Source of the DNA: Vibrio rumoiensis 1S-45
Lineage (GTDB): Bacteria; Pseudomonadota; Gammaproteobacteria; Enterobacterales; Vibrionaceae
Length of the DNA stretch: 64,000 bases
Reading direction: 5' to 3'
NCBI RefSeq assembly: GCF_000286955.2
Contig: NZ_AJYK02000081.1
Location: 1-64,000 of the forward strand
The notes beneath the pieces were generated by a model. The model was not told the DNA's origin, made no database searches, and worked only from the letters and a program-made list of their open reading frames with translations. Shown here one piece after another: positions 56,612-64,000 of the stretch. Made by a program: the position numbers and the translations under genes. The stretch's first letter is position 1. Each line of letters begins with the position of its first letter.

Positions 56612-58537
56612 TTATTCCTCCAGATTGAGCTTACGGCTTGAAACATCGGCGTGAAGATAAGAAATGAAATCTTCAACTTTGAATTTACCGAGGTCCTTGC
56701 CTTTTCGTGTACGTACAGCTATTTCGCCAGCTTCCATTTCCTGGTCACCACAAACAAGCATATATGGTACACGCTTTAAAGTATGTTCGCGGATTTTAAA
56801 GCCAATCTTCTCATTTCTCAAGTCCGCTTTCACTTTAAAGCCAGATTTTTGCAGTTTTTGTGCAACTTGTTGCACATAATCGGCTTGTTTATCGGTAATT
56901 CCGGTGATGACTGCCTGCTCAGGTGCTAACCAAGTTGGGAAGAAACCAGCATATTCTTCAATCAAAATACCGATAAAGCGTTCTAATGAACCCAAAATTG
57001 CGCGGTGAATCATAACTGGAACGACTCGTTCGTTATTTTCACCCACGTAAGTAGCACCTAAACGACCCGGTAAATTGAAATCAAGTTGAACCGTGCCACA
57101 TTGCCATGCGCGATCTAAACAGTCATGCAATGTAAATTCAATTTTAGGTCCGTAAAACGCCCCCTCACCTTCTTGGATCTCGTATGGGATATCCATCGAT
57201 TCCAAAGCCAGTTTCAGATCACTTTCTGACTTATCCCAAATTTCATCGCTACCGACACGTTGTTCAGGACGTGTCGACAATTTAACCACGATATTATCAA
57301 AACCAAAGGTGTTATAAACGTCATACACCATTTTGATGCATTCTTTTACTTCGTCTTGAATTTGGTCTTCCGTACAGAAGATATGCGCGTCATCTTGTGT
57401 AAAGCCACGTACACGCATAATGCCATGTAAAGCGCCTGATGGTTCATTACGGTGACATGAGCCAAACTCTGCCATACGCAATGGTAAATCACGGTACGAC
57501 TTCAAACCTTGATTAAAGATCTGTACGTGACCTGGGCAGTTCATTGGCTTGATTGCGTATTCACGGTTCTCTGAAGAGGTTGTGAACATCGCATCCGCGT
57601 ATTTGTCCCAGTGACCAGAACGTTCCCAAAGTACGCGATCCATCATTAATGGACCTTTTACTTCTTGGTAATCGTATTCTGTCAGTTTTTCACGAACAAA
57701 GACTTCTAACTCACGGAAGATTGACCAACCGTTGTGATGCCAGAACACCATACCCGGTGCTTCTTGTTGCATGTGGAACAGGTCCAAATGCTTACCGATT
57801 TTACGGTGGTCACGCTTCGCGGCTTCTTCTAAACGAACAAGATGCTCTTTCAATTGTTTCTTGTCTGCAAATGCAGTGCCGTAGATACGTTGCAACATTT
57901 TATTGTCGCTATTACCACGCCAATACGCGCCTGCTACATTCAATAATGTGAAGTTTTGACAGAAGCTCATATTTGGTACGTGAGGACCACGACACATGTC
58001 GATGTATTCTTCGTGATGGTACAAGCCAGGACGATCATCGCGAGCAACGTTTTCATCTAAAATTTCAATCTTGTAGCTTTCGCCACGAGCGTCAAACGCA
58101 TCACGCGCTTCTTGCCAGCTTACTTTTTTCTTAACAACTTGATACTTGGTTTTCGCAAGTTCTTTCATGCGCTTTTCAATCGCATCTAAATCTTCTTGCG
58201 TTAATGAATGCTCAAGATCGATATCATAGTAGAAGCCACGGTCGATGGTTGGACCAATCGCCATTTTAGCTTCTGGGAAAAGTTGTTTGATGGCATGGCC
58301 AAGTAGATGCGCACAAGAGTGACGAATGATTTCTAAACCATCCTCATCTTTAGCCGTAATGATTTCTAAACTCGCATCATTTTCAATTAAATCGCACGCA
58401 TCGACACGGTTGCCATCAACACGGCCAGCGATGGTTGCTTTTGCAAGACCAGGACCGATAGATAAAGCAACATCTATTGTTGAAACAGCATTGTCGAATT
58501 GGCGAGTACTGCCATCAGGAAGAGTAATTACAGGCAT
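56612..58537 (-). CDS. thrS: Threonyl-tRNA synthetase
   Basis: ThrRS charges tRNA-Thr and edits mischarged serine. The 641-residue product (E. coli 642) has the TGS domain ([15 protein letters not shown]), the editing domain with [15 protein letters not shown], the catalytic core (CMxxH-type metal site in [47 protein letters not shown]) and the C-terminal anticodon-binding domain. The start at MPVITL follows AGGAAAAATC. The frame is open nine codons upstream. The gene heads the cluster thrS-infC-rpmI-rplT, and its long leader may be autoregulatory. Confidence 0.97.
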   Translation of the reverse strand: MPVITLPDGSTRQFDNAVSTIDVALSIGPGLAKATIAGRVDGNRVDACDLIENDASLEIITAKDEDGLEIIRHSCAHLLGHAIKQLFPEAKMAIGPTIDRGFYYDIDLEHSLTQEDLDAIEKRMKELAKTKYQVVKKKVSWQEARDAFDARGESYKIEILDENVARDDRPGLYHHEEYIDMCRGPHVPNMSFCQNFTLLNVAGAYWRGNSDNKMLQRIYGTAFADKKQLKEHLVRLEEAAKRDHRKIGKHLDLFHMQQEAPGMVFWHHNGWSIFRELEVFVREKLTEYDYQEVKGPLMMDRVLWERSGHWDKYADAMFTTSSENREYAIKPMNCPGHVQIFNQGLKSYRDLPLRMAEFGSCHRNEPSGALHGIMRVRGFTQDDAHIFCTEDQIQDEVKECIKMVYDVYNTFGFDNIVVKLSTRPEQRVGSDEIWDKSESDLKLALESMDIPYEIQEGEGAFYGPKIEFTLHDCLDRAWQCGTVQLDFNLPGRLGATYVGENNERVVPVMIHRAILGSLERFIGILIEEYAGFFPTWLAPEQAVITGITDKQADYVQQVAQKLQKSGFKVKADLRNEKIGFKIREHTLKRVPYMLVCGDQEMEAGEIAVRTRKGKDLGKFKVEDFISYLHADVSSRKLNLEE

Positions 58538-59138
58538 GATTTTTCCTATTCTCAGTGGTGCCACATACCAAGTAGCACATGATTTTAATTATTTAACCGA
58601 TAAATCAACCAGTTAAGATGATAAATTTCATTCAAGTCTCAAATTGGTGCACATTTTGGTACAAATCAAAATTTACCAACCAATATGAGAAAGGAACAAC
58701 ATTCTAAAGAATTAGAATGAAATTGAAAGCTATCTGCAATAATTAAAGAAAAAACTTGCTCATTACATTTCTTACTAAAACGATAAATAAAATCACAAAA
58801 CCTACAATCCCACACAAAACACAGCGCAACCCCACAAGCGTTACGGAAAAAGCTTTACAAGAAAATGAAGAGTATTAACAGTAGTAATAACTCTTAATTG
58901 AAAGAGATATAAACTGGTTAACTCAGATTTCATTGTCTAGAATATTGATTAGCTTGCTAAAAAATATAGGCACATCCCTCACCGATTATAGAGTGATTAC
59001 GTCTTAGCAATAGGCCAGACACCTCCTATTGAAGATCTATTTTTAATTTTATTCAAAGTAAGCATGAGTAAAATACTAGGAGCAACCCTTAACGTTACAA
59101 TCAACATTTACGTTAGATTGCCATGAGGATGAATAACT
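58538..59138. other. Divergent 600-bp region: thrS leader and promoter, upstream of a small gene
   Basis: There is no supported gene in this stretch. On the minus strand the thrS leader has a composite hairpin at 58645-58678 and an 8-bp hairpin (CATTCTAA / TTAGAATG, 58700-58719). On the plus side the dyad TAACGT-N14-ACGTTA (59091-59116) sits 22 bp before the next gene. The middle part is A+T-rich and featureless to me. Confidence 0.55.
58645..58678 (-). promoter_or_regulatory. thrS: Candidate thrS leader operator hairpin
   Basis: On the minus strand TTGGT pairs with ACCAA outside and ATTTTG with CAAAAT inside, leaving the 8-nt loop ATTTGTAC. The loop contains TGT, which reads as a threonine anticodon (UGU). 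In E. coli, ThrRS represses its own mRNA through anticodon-like hairpins. The distance to the start (about 110 nt) and the sequence are only suggestive. Confidence 0.35.
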
Positions 59139-59441
59139 ATGGTGAGTGCAAAAGAGTTTGCTGGGTGGTTAAAAGACAAATTCCTTCATGAGAAACAAGG
59201 TGTCATTTTGACTCGTCGAGACATTAATCGTTTAACAGGGCGACAAGGCTTCAATTTAGACTTTGTGCATGATACCCACTATGAGCTTATGCAATTTGGT
59301 ATTGCATTTGTCACTGACACCGCTAGAGAAAATTTTTATCTGATCTCAATTAATGATTCAAAAAACTGGCGGGAAACACTCGAAAGACAGTTTGAAAAAG
59401 AACTATATTGCAATATTTACCCGATTGAACGCTCTGGTTAA
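59139..59441 (+). CDS. Hypothetical protein, 100 residues
   Basis: I do not recognise the family. The protein is soluble, mixed charge (MVSAKEFAGWLKDKFLHEK, LTRRDINRLTGRQGFNLDFVHD, YELMQFGIAFVTDTARENFYLISI, WRETLERQFEKEL). The segment LTRRDINRLTGRQGFNLDFVHD followed by a beta-type FVTD...FYLI pattern could be a small winged-helix fold, but I would not claim DNA binding. AGGATGAATAACT precedes the ATG. It is divergent from thrS and followed by a 200-bp gap. Base composition is like its neighbours. Confidence 0.65.
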   Translation: MVSAKEFAGWLKDKFLHEKQGVILTRRDINRLTGRQGFNLDFVHDTHYELMQFGIAFVTDTARENFYLISINDSKNWRETLERQFEKELYCNIYPIERSG

Positions 59442-59642
59442 GGAGATTAAATTTATCAGTAGCCCCCCTGCAATAAGCGGTTAATTTTCAACCTAAGGTT
59501 GATTTAAAAACATACTCACCTCACTAATTGATGCTTTAATTGGCATAAAAACGCACTTATTTTGAATTTTTTCTACTGGACTGACCAATTATAGTCAATT
59601 GTCATATATAATCGCGGCTGTTTTTTCTACTAGTAGTGAATT

Positions 59643-60356
59643 ATGTTTTTAACACCTTATTTCTCAACTCAAGATAATGCTTTCGAATTTACTCGCCAGC
59701 AAGCAAGTCATTTTGCTAAAAAAGTCGCTGGTGATTTCAACCCTATCCACGATGAAGACAACAAACGTTTTTGTGTGCCGGGTGATCTTCTCTTCGCTGT
59801 GTTGTTACAGCAAGAAGGCATCAGCCAAAAAATGAGTTTTCGCTTCTCTGGCATGGTAAGTGAAGGAATTGCGCTTAAAGTAGAAGAAAAAGGTGAGCAT
59901 GACAGCGCATTAGTCGATACTAATGGTAAAGAATATTTGTTGATGCATCACGAAGGTGAAGTAAGCCAGAATCAAGAATTTATCGAACACGTTGTCACTA
60001 ACTACGTCCAATTCTCAGGGATGAACTTCCCTCACATCATGGTTCCTCTTATGGAAGAGAAACAAATGATGATAAATGCCCAACGCCCATTAGTCATTTA
60101 TGAAAGCATGGATATTGAATTTTCTCGTTTAGACCTTTCTCATCCTGAAGTCTCCTTTACTGGAGCAACCTTTGATATCTCAGGTAAACGTGGCGTCGTC
60201 ACACTCAACTTCGATTTTAAAGAAGATGGCCTCGTGGTTGGAAAAGGCGTGAAGAAAATGGTCGCAAGTGGCTTAAAACCTTATGAACAAAATGATGTGG
60301 ATGATTTAGTTACTCGATTTAATCAACGCAAAGACGCATTTTTAGCCGCACATTAA
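59643..60356 (+). CDS. DUF3581-type protein with a MaoC-like motif
   Basis: A 237-residue cytosolic protein that I assign from memory to DUF3581, common in vibrios and relatives. The N-terminal part contains KKVAGDFNPIHDEDNKRFCVPGDLL, close to the hydratase motif of MaoC/hotdog enzymes (GDxNPIHxD), and RFSGMVSEGIALKVEE follows, so a hotdog fold is likely. No enzymatic activity is known to me. The gene is single, with the strong terminator at 60380. Confidence 0.68.
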   Translation: MFLTPYFSTQDNAFEFTRQQASHFAKKVAGDFNPIHDEDNKRFCVPGDLLFAVLLQQEGISQKMSFRFSGMVSEGIALKVEEKGEHDSALVDTNGKEYLLMHHEGEVSQNQEFIEHVVTNYVQFSGMNFPHIMVPLMEEKQMMINAQRPLVIYESMDIEFSRLDLSHPEVSFTGATFDISGKRGVVTLNFDFKEDGLVVGKGVKKMVASGLKPYEQNDVDDLVTRFNQRKDAFLAAH

Positions 60357-60379
60357 TAAATAAGAATAAGAATAAAGAG

Positions 60380-60412
60380 AAAGCCGAAAGTACCGCACTT
60401 TCGGCTTTTTTT
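60380..60412 (+). terminator. Terminator of the DUF3581 gene
   Basis: A perfect 12-bp stem, AAAGCCGAAAGT and complement with a 5-nt loop, followed by a T run. Confidence 0.94.
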
Positions 60413-60605
60413 ATGGAGCCCATAATGGATAGATGTGGTGATGCCAAACAATAATCAAGCAATAACTAGAATTATGATTAGTATTGAGTTAAAGATGAAT
60501 TTCAGATAGATCTACTCAATTATCGTTTTTCATTACATTTTTCTTGCATAATATGTGCCGCTGTTTAGTATATCCGCCTAGTGATAATTAATGCAGAATG
60601 GAAGC

Positions 60606-61334
60606 ATGAGTATTCAAGTCAACGCAATCAATAAATTTTATGGATCAAACCAAGTTCTACATAATGTGAACTTCATATGTGAAGCAGGTGACACTTTGGT
60701 ACTGCTTGGCCCAAGTGGTGCAGGTAAGAGTTCATTGCTTCGGGTTTTAAATTTATTAGAAGTACCGGATAGCGGTCAGCTTACCATTTCAAACGAATCT
60801 TTTGACTTTTCCAACCCTATTTCTGAAAAGAAAGGTCTTGCTCTGCGTAAAAAAGTTGGCATGGTTTTTCAACAATATAACCTTTGGCCTCACATGAGTG
60901 TCCTCGATAACTTAATTGAAGCTCCGATTAAAGTGGCTGGTATGTCCAAAGCTGAAGCCAAAGAGGAAGCATTAAAGATTCTCACAACATTACAACTTGC
61001 GGATAAAGTCGATGCGTGGCCTTTACAGCTATCTGGCGGTCAACAACAACGCGTCGCAATTGCTCGAGCGTTAATGATGAAGCCAGATGTCTTATTATTT
61101 GATGAACCGACCGCAGCTCTTGATCCAGAAATCACCTCACAAATCGTTACCATCATAAAAGAATTAAGCAAAACAGGTATCACTCAAGTGATCGTCACTC
61201 ATGAAGTCGATTTTGCGAAAAAGATAGCTAGCCACCTACTCTACTTGGAAAAAGGTCATGTCGTTGAGTATGGAGATAACTCCAGCTTCACCCATCCTAA
61301 ATCTAAGGCTTTTGCTGATTATTTAAACCATTAA
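60606..61334 (+). CDS. artP: Arginine ABC transporter ATP-binding protein ArtP
   Basis: The ATPase of the arginine importer. The 242-residue protein has Walker [10 protein letters not shown], the Q loop [10 protein letters not shown], signature [15 protein letters not shown], Walker [14 protein letters not shown] and the H-loop VTHEVDFA. It is closely similar to E. coli ArtP along its length ([31 protein letters not shown]). The start MSIQVN aligns with E. coli MSIQLN. An ATG five codons upstream is also open. The upstream 190 bp may hold an ArgR-controlled promoter, but I see no clear ARG box pair. Confidence 0.95.
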   Translation: MSIQVNAINKFYGSNQVLHNVNFICEAGDTLVLLGPSGAGKSSLLRVLNLLEVPDSGQLTISNESFDFSNPISEKKGLALRKKVGMVFQQYNLWPHMSVLDNLIEAPIKVAGMSKAEAKEEALKILTTLQLADKVDAWPLQLSGGQQQRVAIARALMMKPDVLLFDEPTAALDPEITSQIVTIIKELSKTGITQVIVTHEVDFAKKIASHLLYLEKGHVVEYGDNSSFTHPKSKAFADYLNH

Positions 61335-61390
61335 TAAATTCTAATTACTTAATATTATTTTGAGTTGATCTTGTTATATTTTGAGAAAAA

Positions 61391-61421
61391 TTGACTCTCT
61401 ATGCAATCAACCACTTAACAA
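61391..61421 (+). promoter_or_regulatory. Possible promoter of the arginine-binding protein gene
   Basis: TTGACT (61391-61396) is spaced 18 bp from TTAACA (61415-61420), 30 bp before the gene. It could give extra expression of the binding protein relative to artP. Confidence 0.4.
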
Positions 61422-61451
61422 TAAAATCACAGATATAGATGGAGTTATACA

Positions 61452-62186
61452 ATGAAAAAAATTCTACTTGCTAGTTTGATTGGCCTTGCTTCTACTCATG
61501 CCTTTGCGCAAGAAGAAATTAAATTCGCGACAGAAGCCACCTACGCACCGTTTGAATACATGGATGATAACAACCAAATCCAAGGTTTTGATATCGATCT
61601 AGCTAATGCATTGTGTGACGAGATGAAAGCAAAATGTACCTTTCAAAACCAAGCATTTGATAGCTTAATCCCTGCGTTAAAATTCAAACGTTATGATGCA
61701 GCTATTTCTGCTATGGACATTACCGAAGCTCGCTTAGAACAAGTTAACTTCACCAATGCTTATTACGATAACTCAGCAGCATTTGTTTCTGTGAAAGGCA
61801 AAATCGCCGATCAAGCCGCATTAAAAGGTAAACGTGTTGGTGTTCAAAATGGCTCAACTCATCAAAGTTTCCTAGTCGATCAAATGTCTGATGTCGTGTC
61901 AGTACCTTATGCAAGCTACCAAGATGCATTTATTGATATGCAAAATGGCCGTATTGACAGTGTATTTGGAGACACTGCGGTTGTTGCTGAATGGTTTAAA
62001 AAAGATGACAAACTGGCTTATGTTGGCGAATCCGTTACGAATAAAGATTACTTCGGCAATGGCTTTGGTATTGCTGTAAATAAAAATAACCAAGCTTTAG
62101 TCGACCAATTCAATGCAGCATTGGAAAAAGTAAAAGAAAATGGTCAATACAAAGTAATTTTTGATAAGTACTTCGGCACAAAATAA
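61452..62186 (+). CDS. artI: Arginine-binding periplasmic protein (ArtI/ArtJ type)
   Basis: A 244-residue family-3 binding protein with a signal peptide (MKKILLASLIGLASTHAFA). The mature protein shows IKFATEATYAPFEYMDDNNQIQGFDIDLANALC, FDSLIPALKFKRYDAAISAMDITEARLEQVNFT, KGKRVGVQNGSTHQSF, GRIDSVFGDTAVVAEW and YFGNGFGIAV, all close to E. coli ArtI and ArtJ. Which of the two it is cannot be decided, since only one copy is present. GGAGTTATACA precedes the ATG. Confidence 0.93.
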   Translation: MKKILLASLIGLASTHAFAQEEIKFATEATYAPFEYMDDNNQIQGFDIDLANALCDEMKAKCTFQNQAFDSLIPALKFKRYDAAISAMDITEARLEQVNFTNAYYDNSAAFVSVKGKIADQAALKGKRVGVQNGSTHQSFLVDQMSDVVSVPYASYQDAFIDMQNGRIDSVFGDTAVVAEWFKKDDKLAYVGESVTNKDYFGNGFGIAVNKNNQALVDQFNAALEKVKENGQYKVIFDKYFGTK

Positions 62187-62207
62187 TTAAGTGGTAACAA
62201 TTCAGTG

Positions 62208-62924
62208 ATGCTTTCAGGTTACTCTCTAGCGTTAATTCAAGCGAGCTGGCTTACGATTGAGCTGGCTTTTAGCAGCCTCGCTGTAGGCTTAGTTTTAGCG
62301 ATGATATTAGCAAGTGGCGAAATGTCGCGCTTTAAGTTAATTTCATGGCCAACGACAACGTTGGTGACCATCATTAGAGGGTTACCTGAACTGCTTGTGA
62401 TCTTATTCATTTTTTTTGGTTCAGGACAAATCTTATTTTACATCACAGGTGAGTATGTAGAAATAAGCCCCTTCCTTTCTGGCGTCATTGCTTTATCTCT
62501 TATTTTTGCTTCTTACGCGGCACAAACATTACGTGGTGCATTAAAGGCAGTACCTAAAGGTCAAAGTGAAGCAGCGAGCGCTTTAGGTTTAAGTAAAACT
62601 CGGATTTTTATTCGAATCGTTTTACCTCAAGCGGTTCGTCATGCTCTGCCCGGTTTAACCAATCAATGGCTCGTATTATTAAAAGATACGGCGTTAGTAT
62701 CATTAATTGGTGTAACGGATCTTTTAAAACAAGCACAACTTACTTCAGCCGCAACCCATCAAAGTTTCACATGGTATGCGACTGCTGCTGCGGTTTACCT
62801 TGTAATAACATTAATCACCCAACGTGTTGTCGCAGTGATAAACAAAAAATATCAGCTACAAGAAAACAGCATATCTCCACAAAAGAAGAGCAATAAGAAA
62901 AACATCATTGAGGTCAAACTATGA
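62208..62924 (+). CDS. artQ: Arginine ABC transporter permease ArtQ
   Basis: A 238-residue inner-membrane permease of the HisMQ type with about five helices. The EAA loop that contacts ArtP reads AVPKGQSEAASALGLSKTRIFIRIVLPQAVRHALPGL. RGLPELLVILFIFFGSGQ and NQWLVLLKDTALVSLIGVTDL match E. coli ArtQ. A GTG just before the ATG is an alternative start. The last codons overlap artM (ATGA), so translation is coupled. Confidence 0.93.
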   Translation: MLSGYSLALIQASWLTIELAFSSLAVGLVLAMILASGEMSRFKLISWPTTTLVTIIRGLPELLVILFIFFGSGQILFYITGEYVEISPFLSGVIALSLIFASYAAQTLRGALKAVPKGQSEAASALGLSKTRIFIRIVLPQAVRHALPGLTNQWLVLLKDTALVSLIGVTDLLKQAQLTSAATHQSFTWYATAAAVYLVITLITQRVVAVINKKYQLQENSISPQKKSNKKNIIEVKL

Positions 62925-63595
62925 ACGAACAGCATATTTGGCAATTACTCAATGGTTTACAAACCAGCCTTGAACTCACTGCTGCCGCTTTGCTGGTGGG
63001 TTGCAGTTTATCGCTATTAATGACAGTAAGCCTCATAGTAAGGATTCCCATCGTACATTGGCTAAGCCGGTTAGTGATAACCTTGTTTACTGGCACGCCA
63101 TTACTTGTTCAAATATTTTTGATTTATTATGGACCAGGTCAATTTGAGTGGATCCGCCATAGCCTCGCGTGGAATTGGTTAAGCCAGCCTTGGTTTTGCG
63201 CGATGTTAGCTCTTGCACTCAATACCGCAGCTTACAGTACTCAGTTATTTAAAGGAGCATTTGACGCCATTCCATCAGGTCAATGGCAAGCTTGTCGTGC
63301 ATTAGGCATGAATACGAGAACAACCTTATCTGTCCTGCTACCTTATGCAATACGTCGTGCGATTCCCGCCTATTCCAATGAAGTCATTTTAGTATTTAAA
63401 GGCACCTCTCTAGCAAGCACCATTACCATTATGGATTTAATGGGTTATGCGCAACGAATTAACGCACAAACCTACGACACATTAACGGTATTTGGGGTTG
63501 CTGGGGCATTTTACTTAATCGTAAATGGTACTTTAACGCTGATCTTTAGACAGATAGAAAAGAAAGTCTTAGCGTTTGAATCAAGCAGTCACTAG
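62921..63595 (+). CDS. artM: Arginine ABC transporter permease ArtM
   Basis: The 224-residue second permease, with the EAA loop AIPSGQWQACRALGMNTRTTLSVLLPYAIRRAIP and the helix-rich pattern of ArtM (LFTGTPLLVQIFLIYYGPGQFEWI, ALALNTAAYSTQLFKGAFDAI, STITIMDLMGYAQRINAQTYDT). It overlaps artQ by 4 bp and ends the cluster, followed by a shared terminator. Confidence 0.94.
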   Translation: MNEQHIWQLLNGLQTSLELTAAALLVGCSLSLLMTVSLIVRIPIVHWLSRLVITLFTGTPLLVQIFLIYYGPGQFEWIRHSLAWNWLSQPWFCAMLALALNTAAYSTQLFKGAFDAIPSGQWQACRALGMNTRTTLSVLLPYAIRRAIPAYSNEVILVFKGTSLASTITIMDLMGYAQRINAQTYDTLTVFGVAGAFYLIVNGTLTLIFRQIEKKVLAFESSSH

Positions 63596-63645
63596 ATTTT
63601 ATCAGTCATTATTCTCAATAACTGAAGCCGAATACTCATAACGAA

Positions 63646-63680
63646 AAAGCCCAATTCAATTGAACTGGGCTTTATTATTT
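63646..63680. terminator. Bidirectional terminator between artM and ydiJ
   Basis: AAAGCCCAATTCAA and TTGAACTGGGCTTT form a 14-bp stem with one mismatch (a G-U pair on the minus strand) and almost no loop. It lies between converging genes and is followed by TATTATTTC on the plus strand. Confidence 0.8.
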
Positions 63681-63729
63681 CTAAGGCTAGACGATTTCCT
63701 AGTCTTTCTCATTACATCGTCAGGATAAC

Positions 63730-64000
63730 TTATTGAACCATGGTCAGTAACGCTTGTAATGGATGTTTTGGTTTCACCCCTTCAAAACGTTTGACTTGGC
63801 TACGGCATGAATAGCCCGTGGCAAGACAATACTCTTTATCCAATTGATTGATATTGGGTTGCCAACTTAACTGATAAATCCCTTGTGACATCTCGAACTT
63901 ATCCGCTTCATGGCCAAATGTTCCCGCCATACCACAGCAACCTACCGGAATCGTATTTAAGGTTGCGCCAAAATGGGCAAAGATCTGCCCCCATTCTTTT
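63730..64000 (-). CDS. ydiJ: FAD-linked oxidase YdiJ, C-terminal part (gene runs off the window)
   Basis: Only the last 89 codons are inside the window. The frame reads EWGQIFAHFGATLNTIP, then VGCCGMAGTFGHEADKFEMSQ, CLATGYSCRSQVKRFEG and KHPLQALL, the cysteine-rich Fe-S end of YdiJ, a large FAD- and iron-sulfur-containing dehydrogenase (about 1000 residues) linked to oxidation of D-2-hydroxy acids. The stop at 63730 is natural. The start lies beyond base 64000. Confidence 0.9.
   Translation of the reverse strand, partial: KEWGQIFAHFGATLNTIPVGCCGMAGTFGHEADKFEMSQGIYQLSWQPNINQLDKEYCLATGYSCRSQVKRFEGVKPKHPLQALLTMVQ

Noticed and set aside
60357-60605. ARG boxes before artP
   Set aside because: Only weak half-sites such as TTGCATAATATGTGC and GATGAATTTC were seen. 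None forms a convincing ArgR pair.

Overview
The window is a stretch of core chromosome from a low-G+C gammaproteobacterium, most probably a marine member of the Vibrionaceae. The evidence is the set of close orthologues of Escherichia coli genes in partly conserved order: pepN, prc-proQ, msrC-letA-letB-rsmF, aroH-yajQ, gdhA, hrpA, sbcB, yohJK-cdd, purT, tpm, ihfA, pheST, rplT-rpmI-infC-thrS, artPIQM and ydiJ. It also carries families typical of vibrios, such as DUF3581, EcsC and CvfB-like proteins. I see no rRNA, tRNA, CRISPR array, transposase, integrase or prophage gene. Genus is inferred by eye and not proven.

Layout. 1-7.0 kb (- strand): aminopeptidase N, a secreted protein with a tandem repeat, the proQ-prc pair and msrC. 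7.1-14.4 kb (+): an ABC exporter, then the lipid-transport pair letA-letB and rsmF, whose start appears to be a TTG just past the letB terminator. 14.5-14.64 kb: a probable small RNA resembling SdsR (RyeB), at the equivalent position downstream of rsmF. 14.7-18.9 kb (-): a PheC-like periplasmic protein, a VOC protein, a DUF2238 membrane protein, a CvfB-like S1 protein and a DJ-1/PfpI protein divergent from a LysR regulator. 19.9-24.8 kb: gdhA, a hotdog thioesterase, an orphan C-terminal barrel of PEP synthase, and the divergent aroH-yajQ pair. 25-31.3 kb: small accessory and envelope genes, peptidase M32, EcsC with a DUF924 fragment behind it, and an outer-membrane barrel protein. 31.4-43.3 kb: hrpA, a TSUP exporter, a TerB-like protein, sbcB, yohJK-cdd, purT behind a PurR operator, tpm and ihfA. 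43.3-44.2 kb: a long A+T-rich gap with one possible small RNA. 44.2-58.5 kb: an OppA-type binding protein, pheST, a sugar dehydrogenase, repair and housekeeping genes, and the translation cluster thrS-infC-rpmI-rplT, with infC starting at AUU. 59.1-64 kb: two poorly known proteins, the arginine importer artPIQM, and the 3' part of ydiJ running off the window.

How the genes work together. Translation is the largest theme: two tRNA synthetases, IF3, L20, L35, and the RNA modification or binding proteins RsmF, TrmK, ProQ and HrpA. Envelope upkeep is the second (Prc, LetA/LetB, ABC exporter, barrel protein). Amino-acid chemistry is the third (GdhA, AroH, PheC-like, Art and Opp binding proteins).

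I found no clear new defence or biosynthetic system. The best leads are the SdsR-like RNA, the PEP-synthase barrel that has lost its catalytic residues and sits beside aroH (in E. coli, ppsA and ppsR neighbour aroH), the EcsC/DUF924 junction, a possible anticodon-like hairpin in the thrS leader, and several unassigned palindromes. Where an upstream in-frame codon lacked a ribosome site I moved the start to the better-supported codon and say so.
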